Of a stretch of DNA of 64,000 nucleotides, positions 26,950 to 34,829 are shown one piece after another (position 1 is the first letter of the stretch; every line of letters begins with the position of its first letter). Below the pieces are notes generated by a model. The model saw only the letters and a program-made list of their open reading frames with translations. It made no database searches and had not been told where the DNA came from. The position numbers were made by a program, and so were the translations under genes. This stretch comes from Flavobacterium sp. UBA2787 (lineage in GTDB: Bacteria; Bacteroidota; Bacteroidia; Flavobacteriales; Flavobacteriaceae): assembly GCA_002352205.1 (NCBI GenBank), contig DEHZ01000015.1, positions 62,001 through 126,000 on the forward strand, given 5' to 3'.

Positions 26950-28341
26950 ATGAAACATCTTAACAAATTAGTTGTCGCTATCTTTATGTTTGCTGGACTA
27001 AGTTCGCAGGCTCAGGATAGTAATAACCCATGGGCAATCTCCTTTGGAGCGAATGCCGTAGACGGAGGTAGAGTTAGTGCTGCCGAGAGTGTTAAAAATC
27101 AGTTTTCTGAATATTTTAATGCAAAAGATTTCTGGAACATTGTTCCTTCTGTATCTTACTTAACGGTAACAAGACACGTAGGCGACAATTTCTCTTTTGG
27201 AGTAACTGGATCTTTTAACAAAATTGACAAGTTTGTAACTGAAAAATCACCAATGAACAATAATGATTATGTAGTTACAGATATCGATGAAATGTATTAT
27301 GCAGTTGATGGTAGCATCAATTACAGCGTTGGTACTTTCTTCAAATTTATTGAGCCTGTTTTACACATTGGGGGTGGTTACACTTTCTTGGGTGATAACA
27401 GTGCTGGTACTGTAAACGGAGGTTTAGGTTTTAACTTTTGGTTCTCTGAAGTAGTTGGTCTTTCTGTAAAATCTACTTACAAACATTCTTTCGAGGATGA
27501 CAGAACAGTTATGCCTGCTCATTTACAGCATTTTGCAGGTCTTACTTTCAAATTTGGTGGTAAAGATACAGACGGTGATGGAATCTATGACAAAGATGAT
27601 GCTTGTCCAGATGTATTCGGTTTAAAACAATTCAACGGATGTCCTGATAGAGATGGTGACGGAATCATTGATGGTGATGATGCATGTCCTGATGATTTTG
27701 GTTTAGCTGAGTTTCAAGGTTGTCCTGATACTGATGGAGATGGAGTACCTAATAAAGATGATGAGTGTCCAGAAGTAGCTGGTTTAAAATCATTAAAAGG
27801 CTGTCCTGATACAGACGGTGACGGAATCGCTGATAAAGACGATGAGTGTCCAAACGAAAAAGGACCAAAAGAAAACAAAGGATGTCCATGGCCAGATAGA
27901 GATGGTGACGGAGTTCTTGATAAAGATGACAGATGTCCGGATGTGAAAGGTACTGTTGCAAACAATGGTTGTCCTGAAGTATCAGAAGAAGTTGTTAAAC
28001 AATTAAACGATTTCGCTAAATCAATCTTATTTGATACTGGTAAATCTACAATCAAACAAGTTTCTTTCGGAACTTTAGCTTCTATCAAAAATGTAATGAA
28101 TGAATATCCACATTCAAGATTCAGAATTGAAGGACATACAGATAGCACTGGTACAGCTGCAACTAACGAAAGACTTTCTAAAGAAAGAGCTGCTGCTGTT
28201 AAAGATTACTTAATCGCTAACGGTGTTGATGCTTCAAGATTAGAGTCAGAAGGATATGGTCCATCTAGACCAGTTGCTGATAACAAAACAGCTGCAGGTA
28301 GGGCTCAAAACAGAAGAACAGAAGTTGTTGTTATAAAATAA
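26950..28341 (+). CDS. OmpA-family outer-membrane protein with thrombospondin type 3 repeats
   Basis: This 463-residue outer-membrane protein has a signal peptide ending at SSQAQ (about residue 21). An N-terminal eight-strand-type barrel (about 22-195) is followed by five calcium-binding thrombospondin type 3 repeats of the form [15 protein letters not shown]. The C-terminal OmpA peptidoglycan-binding domain carries [11 protein letters not shown] and [16 protein letters not shown], with RAQNRRTEV at the end. This architecture is typical of the abundant OprF-like porins of flavobacteria that tie the outer membrane to the wall. The strong promoter and the strong terminator fit high expression as a single-gene unit. 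Confidence 0.94.
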   Translation: MKHLNKLVVAIFMFAGLSSQAQDSNNPWAISFGANAVDGGRVSAAESVKNQFSEYFNAKDFWNIVPSVSYLTVTRHVGDNFSFGVTGSFNKIDKFVTEKSPMNNNDYVVTDIDEMYYAVDGSINYSVGTFFKFIEPVLHIGGGYTFLGDNSAGTVNGGLGFNFWFSEVVGLSVKSTYKHSFEDDRTVMPAHLQHFAGLTFKFGGKDTDGDGIYDKDDACPDVFGLKQFNGCPDRDGDGIIDGDDACPDDFGLAEFQGCPDTDGDGVPNKDDECPEVAGLKSLKGCPDTDGDGIADKDDECPNEKGPKENKGCPWPDRDGDGVLDKDDRCPDVKGTVANNGCPEVSEEVVKQLNDFAKSILFDTGKSTIKQVSFGTLASIKNVMNEYPHSRFRIEGHTDSTGTAATNERLSKERAAAVKDYLIANGVDASRLESEGYGPSRPVADNKTAAGRAQNRRTEVVVIK

Positions 28342-28361
28342 TTTCTTTTTAAATAATTGAA

Positions 28362-28392
28362 GAAACGCTCCGATTTATCGGGGCGTTTTTTT
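28362..28392 (+). terminator. Terminator of the OmpA-family gene
   Basis: AACGCTCCGAT pairs with ATCGGGGCGTT (one G-T wobble) with a 2-base loop, followed by a T-run. It begins 20 bases after the stop and lies just before the AddB-like start. Confidence 0.85.
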
Positions 28393-28403
28393 ATTTTTAT
28401 AAC

Positions 28404-31157
28404 ATGAAGCCAATTTCTTTTTTATCGTTACTCGCAAAGCATATCGTTGTCAATTATTCATCTACAATTGAAGAAATAGTTGTTGTACTTCCCAATAAAA
28501 GAGCAAAAGTCTTTTTATTAGAAGAATTAAAAAATGAAATTCAACAAAACAGTTTTGCTCCTAAAATAATTAGTATTGAAGATTTTATTCAAGATATTGC
28601 CGGAATCCGTTCGGTAGATTCAGTTGAATTGTTATTCGAATTCTATAATGTTTACATCAGTTTAACCGAAAAAGAGCAACAACCTTTTGAACAGTTTTCA
28701 AATTGGGGAAAAACATTGTTGCAAGATTTTAATGAAATAGATCGCTACTTACTCGAACCTAATCACGTCTTTTCATATTTAAAAGATATAGAAGCTATTA
28801 AACGATGGAATCTTGAACCACAAGACAAAACGAAATTAATTGATAATTATCTTTTGTTTTGGGAAAATATGCCGTTGTATTATGATGCATTCTATAAACA
28901 CCTACTTTCCAAAGGAATTGGTTATCAAGGTTTAATTTATAGAGAAGCTGTTGAAAATTTAAACCATTTCTCAAATTCCATAAATCATAAAATCATTTTT
29001 GCGGGATTCAATGCATTGAATCAAGCCGAAGAAAAAATATTCCAACATTTATTATCTGTTGAAAAAGCTGATGTATTGTGGGATGTAGAAGAAACTTTTC
29101 TCAATGATCCCTACCACGATGCCGGTTTGTTTGCCAGAAAAATCAAAAAATCTTGGTCGCATTACAAATCAAATCCGTATGAATGGCTATTCAATGAATT
29201 CAAGCAACCCAAGCATATTCAAATCATGGGAACGCCCAAAACCATTGGTCAGGCTAAATTGGTTGGTGAAATTATTGAAACCATTTCATCCGAACAAAAA
29301 CTTGAAAATATAGCAGTAGTTTTAGGAGAAGAGAACATGTTGATTCCGCTATTGCATTCCTTACCGGAATCAGTTTCGCATCTCAACATCACCATGGGTT
29401 ATTCGGGGAAAAACAATCCCTCTCAATTGTTGGTTTCCAAGCTTTTTAAAATGCATCAAAATGCATTTAACCGAAGCCAAACAAGCTATGTTTTCTATTA
29501 TAAGGATGTGTTGGAAGTGCTTCAAAATCCACTCGTAGAACCTTTCGCGAAAGCAAAATCAGTCGTAAAGAAAATAAATGAAAACAATTATACTTTTATA
29601 ACTCATTCAAAATTACTCGAGTTTTGCGAAACAGAAAATGAATTTTTTACACTTTTATTTCAAAGATGGGAAGCCAATCCTGTTTCAGTTTTAGAAAGAA
29701 TTTCATCAATTCTACTGCTAATTAGGAGCTATTTGTTAAGTGAAGCAACCAGTGATAAGTTAACCAATAGCTTTGTGTACGCGGTTTTTAAAGTGATTAA
29801 TAAGCTATCAACTTACTGCGAACAACACAATCATATTAGTTCCATTGAAGGTTTATTTTCGCTTTACAAACAAATTATCGATTTAGCCGAAGTTTCTTTT
29901 GAAGGTGAACCATTACAAGGATTACAAATTATGGGTGTTTTAGAAAGCCGTGTGCTCGATTTTGAAACAGTCATCATCACTTCGATGAACGAAGGTGTTT
30001 TTCCTGCCGGAAAGTCTCAAAATTCGTTTATTCCGTTGGATGTGAAACGAGAATTGGGGTTGCCCACTTTCAAAGAAAAAGATGCGATTTATACCTATCA
30101 TTTCTATCATTTGCTGCAAAGAGCTAAAAACGTTTATCTGCTTTATAACACTGAATCGGAAGGAATTGATGCCGGCGAAAAAAGCCGTTTTATCACGCAA
30201 TTAGAAGTGGAAAAACAACCCAATCATGCTCTTTCACACCAAATTTATAATGCCTTTTTACCGGAAAAAGCTAGAGAACTCATTCAAGTGGAAAAATCTG
30301 ATTTGGTGATGGAACGACTGAAAGAAATGGCTGAAAACGGATTTTCACCATCAACCTTAACAACGTATATCCGCAACCCCATTCAGTTTTATTTTCAACG
30401 AATTTTACGAATCTCCGAAGTGGATGAGGTGGAAGAAAATATTGCCGTCAACACACTCGGAACTATTATTCACGGTGCTTTGGAAGAATTGTATAAACCT
30501 TATTTGAATTCATATTTAAGTGTTTCTACCATTGAAAGTATGCTTCAATTGGCCAATGAAGAAGTTTTAAAACAGTTCAAATACGTTTACAAAGAAGGCG
30601 AAATTACCAAAGGTAAAAATCTACTCGCTTTTGAAGTAGCCAAGCGAAATGTCTTTAATTTTCTTCAACTTGAAAAGCGTCTGCTCGAACAAGGAGATGC
30701 AGTTAAAGTACTGTTTTTAGAGCAAAATTTCGAACAAATGTTGACTGATGAGCGTTTACCTTTTCCTATCAAAATAAAAGGAAATGTGGACAGAATTGAA
30801 CTCAGAAACGGAAAAATTCGCATCATCGACTACAAAACCGGCAAAGTAGAACAAAACGGATTGGCCATTCAACAATGGCAAGGTTTAACCGAAGACATAA
30901 AATACGACAAAATCATTCAATTGTTGTGTTATGCGTTTATGGTTCAATCAGAATTTCCAAATACAGAATTGGAAGTCGGTATCATTTCCTTCAAAAATTT
31001 AAAAGCAGGTTTTATGCCTTTTCAAATTAAAGAAGGTCGAGAATTGGTGAGTGATTTGGTAGATGATTCTGTTTTGAATGATTTTAAAACCGAATTAATT
31101 GTGTTGTTAAATGAAATTTTGAATGTTGAATTTCCTTTTGAGGAGAAAATTTTGTAG
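28404..31157 (+). CDS. AddB-like PD-(D/E)XK nuclease
   Basis: This 917-residue protein is of the AddB type. A degenerate helicase-like N-terminal part (VVVLPNKRAKVFLLEELKNE) is followed by a PD-(D/E)XK nuclease of about 250 residues with GTIIHGALEELYKP and NVDRIELRNGKIRIIDYKTG. The N terminus has no GKT-type P-loop, so ATP-driven motor activity is unlikely here, and no iron-sulfur Cys cluster typical of Firmicutes AddB is seen. It would act with the AddA-like protein encoded at 22491 in repair of DNA ends. The start is 12 bases beyond the ompA terminator, so expression may depend on readthrough or on a promoter not recognised. Confidence 0.88.
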   Translation: MKPISFLSLLAKHIVVNYSSTIEEIVVVLPNKRAKVFLLEELKNEIQQNSFAPKIISIEDFIQDIAGIRSVDSVELLFEFYNVYISLTEKEQQPFEQFSNWGKTLLQDFNEIDRYLLEPNHVFSYLKDIEAIKRWNLEPQDKTKLIDNYLLFWENMPLYYDAFYKHLLSKGIGYQGLIYREAVENLNHFSNSINHKIIFAGFNALNQAEEKIFQHLLSVEKADVLWDVEETFLNDPYHDAGLFARKIKKSWSHYKSNPYEWLFNEFKQPKHIQIMGTPKTIGQAKLVGEIIETISSEQKLENIAVVLGEENMLIPLLHSLPESVSHLNITMGYSGKNNPSQLLVSKLFKMHQNAFNRSQTSYVFYYKDVLEVLQNPLVEPFAKAKSVVKKINENNYTFITHSKLLEFCETENEFFTLLFQRWEANPVSVLERISSILLLIRSYLLSEATSDKLTNSFVYAVFKVINKLSTYCEQHNHISSIEGLFSLYKQIIDLAEVSFEGEPLQGLQIMGVLESRVLDFETVIITSMNEGVFPAGKSQNSFIPLDVKRELGLPTFKEKDAIYTYHFYHLLQRAKNVYLLYNTESEGIDAGEKSRFITQLEVEKQPNHALSHQIYNAFLPEKARELIQVEKSDLVMERLKEMAENGFSPSTLTTYIRNPIQFYFQRILRISEVDEVEENIAVNTLGTIIHGALEELYKPYLNSYLSVSTIESMLQLANEEVLKQFKYVYKEGEITKGKNLLAFEVAKRNVFNFLQLEKRLLEQGDAVKVLFLEQNFEQMLTDERLPFPIKIKGNVDRIELRNGKIRIIDYKTGKVEQNGLAIQQWQGLTEDIKYDKIIQLLCYAFMVQSEFPNTELEVGIISFKNLKAGFMPFQIKEGRELVSDLVDDSVLNDFKTELIVLLNEILNVEFPFEEKIL

Positions 31158-31164
31158 CATGAAA

Positions 31165-31959
31165 TTATATTTTTTTCAAAAAGTTAACCAAAACCGTTTT
31201 CAATTCCGCTTCATTTTCAATGTGACTCATGTGTCCATCCGGAAAGGAAACTAATTCTACTTTGGTATTTTCAATTTGTTCCAAATTGTCTTCGTAGTTC
31301 AAAACACCATCTTTTTTACCTAAAATTAATAGAATAGGATAAGGCGAAAAATGCAATAAAACCTCTCTGTCATTCCGAATTTTCATACCTTCTAAAGCGG
31401 CGACAATGCCTTGAAGTGGTGTTTTTAAAGCTTCGTTGCGAACTTCTTCTATTTTATCGGCTAAACGTTCACGATTGTCTTCGCTAAACAAATTGGCAAT
31501 ACTCATCCGAACAAAAGCGGTATAATTTTGTTTCACAGCCAAAATGGCTCGATCACGATTTATTTTACGTTCTTCACTATCGGCACGAGAGGTCGAATTA
31601 AGTAAAGCCAATCCTTTTACATTATCCGGATACAATTCGGCGAAAGCCAACGCGACATAACCACCCATTGAATGCCCAATAAATACTGCTTTTCTAATTT
31701 TGAGTTCGTGCAAAATGTGATGAACCATATCCGCCTGATCTTCCATCGTGTGAATGTAACCTAAACATTCAGTGCCTCCGTGACCTAATAAATCAATGGC
31801 AATCACGCGATTTTTCTTTGAAAATTCATCCACATAAGCATTCCACATCGAAAGGTTTTCTAAAAAGCCGTGTAATAACACAACAGACGTTCCTTTTCCA
31901 ATGTCGGTATAGTTGATTCTGGTGTTTTTGTAGAGGATGGATTTGGTTTCAGGTTTCAA
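31165..31959 (-). CDS. Alpha/beta-fold hydrolase, TTG start
   Basis: This 264-residue cytosolic hydrolase has oxyanion loop LLHGFLENLSMW, nucleophile elbow GHSMGG with Ser97, a cap domain rich in helices, and the catalytic Asp and His in LGKKDGVLNY and FPDGHMSHIENE. The substrate is not predictable; esterase, MhpC-like and dienelactone-type members look alike. The frame has no ATG before residue 38, and the N-terminal strand YKNTRINYTDIGKG is needed for the fold, so the TTG at 31959 is the start. The gene converges on the AddB-like gene with a 7-base gap. Confidence 0.85.
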   Translation of the reverse strand: MKPETKSILYKNTRINYTDIGKGTSVVLLHGFLENLSMWNAYVDEFSKKNRVIAIDLLGHGGTECLGYIHTMEDQADMVHHILHELKIRKAVFIGHSMGGYVALAFAELYPDNVKGLALLNSTSRADSEERKINRDRAILAVKQNYTAFVRMSIANLFSEDNRERLADKIEEVRNEALKTPLQGIVAALEGMKIRNDREVLLHFSPYPILLILGKKDGVLNYEDNLEQIENTKVELVSFPDGHMSHIENEAELKTVLVNFLKKI

Positions 31960-32013
31960 GTTTAATGTTAAAAAGTTACGCGTACAAAGTAAATTATTAC
32001 CAAACTAAAATCC

Positions 32014-32021
32014 TATTTTTG
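32014..32021 (+). promoter_or_regulatory. Putative -7 box of the abiH gene
   Basis: TATTTTTG matches TAnnTTTG 18 bases before the ATG. AAAAGGA lies between the two as a possible ribosome site. The -33 position lacks a clear TTG. Confidence 0.4.
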
Positions 32022-32038
32022 AGAAAAGGAATTTAGTA

Positions 32039-33256
32039 ATGAGTAAAATATTAATTACAGGAAACGGTTTTGATTTATTTCATGGATTACCCACCAAATA
32101 TGGTCATTTTATGGCTATAATGGAAACTATTGAACAGTATGGTTTTAAAGAAAAAATTTCTTTTGAAGATTTGTTTGAAAGACATTTCAAAGAAAAATTC
32201 CCTAACGATTATGAATCAATAAAAGAAAAATATAAAACTGAAAACATTCATTTTGAGAAAGAAAAAATCAATGAATTAGCTAAAATTTTATCTTCAAATT
32301 CTTGGTATAAGCATTTTAAAAATGTAAATGATATTGAGACGTGGATAGATTTTGAGATTGAGATTGAAAATGTTCTTAAACAATTAAATTTATTATTTGA
32401 TTTATATAAAAACAATGATAAAAGGCTAAGTAATTATAATATTTATAATCCCATTAAAACTGGTATTTATTTAGATATTAAAATTTTAGGGATATCTAAA
32501 AAGAACTCAGATACTAATTACATAAGTTTAGATGAAAAGTTTTTGAATAAAAGAACAGACAAAATAGACCAATCCAAATTAATTAAGGATTTATTGTTGT
32601 CATTTAACGAATTTAAGTTTCTATTTAATAAGTATATTTTAAGTATTGTTGATGTTTTTATGAATAATTTTAAGAATAAATTTGGTTTACAAATGAATTC
32701 AATTGATGAATTTTATTCTTTTAATTACACATCTACTTTGGAAAATGAATATAAAGTTGAAAATTCTAAGGTTATTTATTTACACGGAAAATCAGAAGAT
32801 AGTAATGATTTACAAAATATTGTTTTAGGCATAAGTGAAGTGCCTGCAGGTATTGTAAACTCTGAAGTTTTTGGTTTTACAAAATATTATCAAAAGTTTA
32901 GAAAGAATAACAATAAGAAGTTTATCAAAATACCTGAAGAAAATAATAATTTTGAAGAAACTATTTTTTATGTAATTGGACATTCTTTGGATGAATCGGA
33001 TAAAGAATATATTTACAAATTATTTGAATATTTGAAAACAGATAGTAATAAACATTCTAAAATTTGTGTTTTCTATTTTAATGATGATGATTATGATAAA
33101 AAATTAAATAATCTATTTAAAATAATAGAGAAAGAAATCATAATGGAGATGAATGCAAATTCAAGACTTTATTTTGTGAAATTAAATCAAGAAAATATTA
33201 ACCTTGAATTTAATAGAAAATTAAAGAGGATGAGAAAGATAATAGATACGAGGTAG
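32039..33256 (+). CDS. AbiH-family phage abortive infection protein
   Basis: This 405-residue protein has the AbiH hallmark at its N terminus: KILITGNGFDLFHGLPTKYG. Later it shows FYSFNYTSTLENEYK, then IYLHGKSED, then VLGISE, and near the C terminus FYVIGHSLDESDKEYIYKLF. These are the scattered conserved blocks of AbiH, first described in Lactococcus as an abortive infection factor; the mechanism is not established. The coding sequence is visibly richer in A and T, with many Asn, Lys and Ile codons, than its neighbours, which suggests recent acquisition. It stands alone between two housekeeping genes with no partner toxin, integrase or repeat in view. Confidence 0.85.
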   Translation: MSKILITGNGFDLFHGLPTKYGHFMAIMETIEQYGFKEKISFEDLFERHFKEKFPNDYESIKEKYKTENIHFEKEKINELAKILSSNSWYKHFKNVNDIETWIDFEIEIENVLKQLNLLFDLYKNNDKRLSNYNIYNPIKTGIYLDIKILGISKKNSDTNYISLDEKFLNKRTDKIDQSKLIKDLLLSFNEFKFLFNKYILSIVDVFMNNFKNKFGLQMNSIDEFYSFNYTSTLENEYKVENSKVIYLHGKSEDSNDLQNIVLGISEVPAGIVNSEVFGFTKYYQKFRKNNNKKFIKIPEENNNFEETIFYVIGHSLDESDKEYIYKLFEYLKTDSNKHSKICVFYFNDDDYDKKLNNLFKIIEKEIIMEMNANSRLYFVKLNQENINLEFNRKLKRMRKIIDTR

Positions 33257-33350
33257 AGGTCTTTTATAAGCTATATTCTTATCATGGTCTTAAATAAATT
33301 TGATAATAATATTTTAAAACTTCTCCATTAGTTGAATAACAATTTTTCAT

Positions 33351-33380
33351 AAAAAAACGACCCACATTCCTGCAAGTCGT
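33351..33380 (-). terminator. Terminator of the Xaa-Pro aminopeptidase gene
   Basis: Read on the minus strand, ACGAC (33380-33376) pairs with GTCGT (33361-33357) and is followed by seven T. It lies about 30 bases after the stop of the leftward gene. Confidence 0.65.
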
Positions 33381-33411
33381 CTATTTTCTATACTCTATTT
33401 TCTATATTCTT

Positions 33412-34704
33412 TTAACTATTCATCAAAGATTCAATTTCTTCAATCTCAATCGGAATATTCCGCATCAAATTAAACGGCTCACCGCTTTTTTGAATCACCA
33501 CATCATCTTCCAAACGAATACCAAAACCTTCTTTTGGGATATAAATGCCGGGTTCAACTGTAAAAACCATATTGGCTTGCATTGGTTCGTGCAACAATCC
33601 GTAATCGTGCGTGTCTAATCCCAAATGGTGTGATGTTCCGTGCATAAAATATTTTTTATAAGCCGGCCATTCCGGGTTTTCATTTTGCACATCGGCTTTG
33701 TCTAAAAGACCTAAGCCTAACAATTCTGATGTCATGATTTTACCCACTTCAATATGATATTCTTTCCATAAAGTTCCGGGAACTAATAATTTCGTAGCTT
33801 CATTTTTCACATTCAAAACCGCATTATAAACTGCTTTTTGACGATCACTGAATTTCCCTGAAACCGGAATCGTTCGCGTCATATCACTTGAATAATTGGC
33901 ATACTCAGCACCTACATCCAACAAAATCAAATCACCGGCTTTACATTGCTGATTGTTTTCAATATAATGTAAAACATTCGCATTATTGCCAGAGGCAATA
34001 ATTGGCGTGTAGGCAAATCCTTTCGAACGATTTCGGATGAATTCGTGAGCAAATTCAGCTTCAATTTCATATTCCATTACATTCGGCTTTACGAAAGATA
34101 GTACTCTGCGGAAACCTTTTTCAGTCAAATCACACGCTTTTTGCAATAAATCAATTTCTTCACTTTCTTTCACCGAACGCAAACGCTGCAAAATCGGATT
34201 GCTTTTTTCTACTTTATGAGCCGGATAATTTTCTTTCCACCATTTTGTAAAACGAGCTTCACGGGTTTCCGTTTCAATCGAAGCACGATAATGTTCGTTG
34301 GTGTTGATGTACATCGTATCGGCATACGCCATCACCTCTTTCAAAATCTTATGAAAATCACTCAACCAATACACCGTTTTGATGCCTGAAACTTCAAAAG
34401 CACGGTCTTTAGTAAGCTTTTCGCCTTCCCAAACCGCAATATGTTCGTTGGTTTCTCGCAGAAATAAAATTTCTTTCAAATTAGAATACGGAGCATGGGG
34501 AAATAAAAGCAAAATACTTTCTTCCTGATCAACGCCCGACAAATAGAGAATGTCACGGTGTTGTGCAAACGGCAAAGTCGTATCGGCACTCACCGGATAA
34601 ATATCATTAGAATTAAAAACCGCCACACTGTTTGGCTTCATTTGAGCAACAAATTTTGCTCGGTTTTTTATGTATAAATTGCGATCAATCGGATGGTATT
34701 TCAT
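33412..34704 (-). CDS. pepP: Xaa-Pro aminopeptidase (aminopeptidase P)
   Basis: This 430-residue dinuclear metallopeptidase removes N-terminal residues ahead of proline. The N-terminal creatinase-like domain (about 1-170) is followed by the pita-bread catalytic domain. Metal ligands are visible in LLDVGAEYANYSSDMTRTIP (two Asp), FMHGTSHHLGLDTHD (His), VEPGIYIP (Glu) and GIRLEDDVVI (Glu). There is no signal peptide, so it is cytosolic. It is a monocistronic leftward gene. Confidence 0.93.
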   Translation of the reverse strand: MKYHPIDRNLYIKNRAKFVAQMKPNSVAVFNSNDIYPVSADTTLPFAQHRDILYLSGVDQEESILLLFPHAPYSNLKEILFLRETNEHIAVWEGEKLTKDRAFEVSGIKTVYWLSDFHKILKEVMAYADTMYINTNEHYRASIETETREARFTKWWKENYPAHKVEKSNPILQRLRSVKESEEIDLLQKACDLTEKGFRRVLSFVKPNVMEYEIEAEFAHEFIRNRSKGFAYTPIIASGNNANVLHYIENNQQCKAGDLILLDVGAEYANYSSDMTRTIPVSGKFSDRQKAVYNAVLNVKNEATKLLVPGTLWKEYHIEVGKIMTSELLGLGLLDKADVQNENPEWPAYKKYFMHGTSHHLGLDTHDYGLLHEPMQANMVFTVEPGIYIPKEGFGIRLEDDVVIQKSGEPFNLMRNIPIEIEEIESLMNS

Positions 34705-34829
34705 AATGGGAAAATGTAAATTGTGTAAAAATCAAAATTAGTAAGAATACAACGATTTGCTGTTAATTCAACGATAAAATTTTGTCAACAGCGGAGTTAT
34801 GCCTAATTTTCCGTACTAAATTTATTCAA

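Noticed and set aside
32039-33256. Larger defence island or prophage around abiH
   Set aside because: The flanking genes are ordinary chromosomal functions, and no integrase, transposase, attachment repeats or second defence gene is present.
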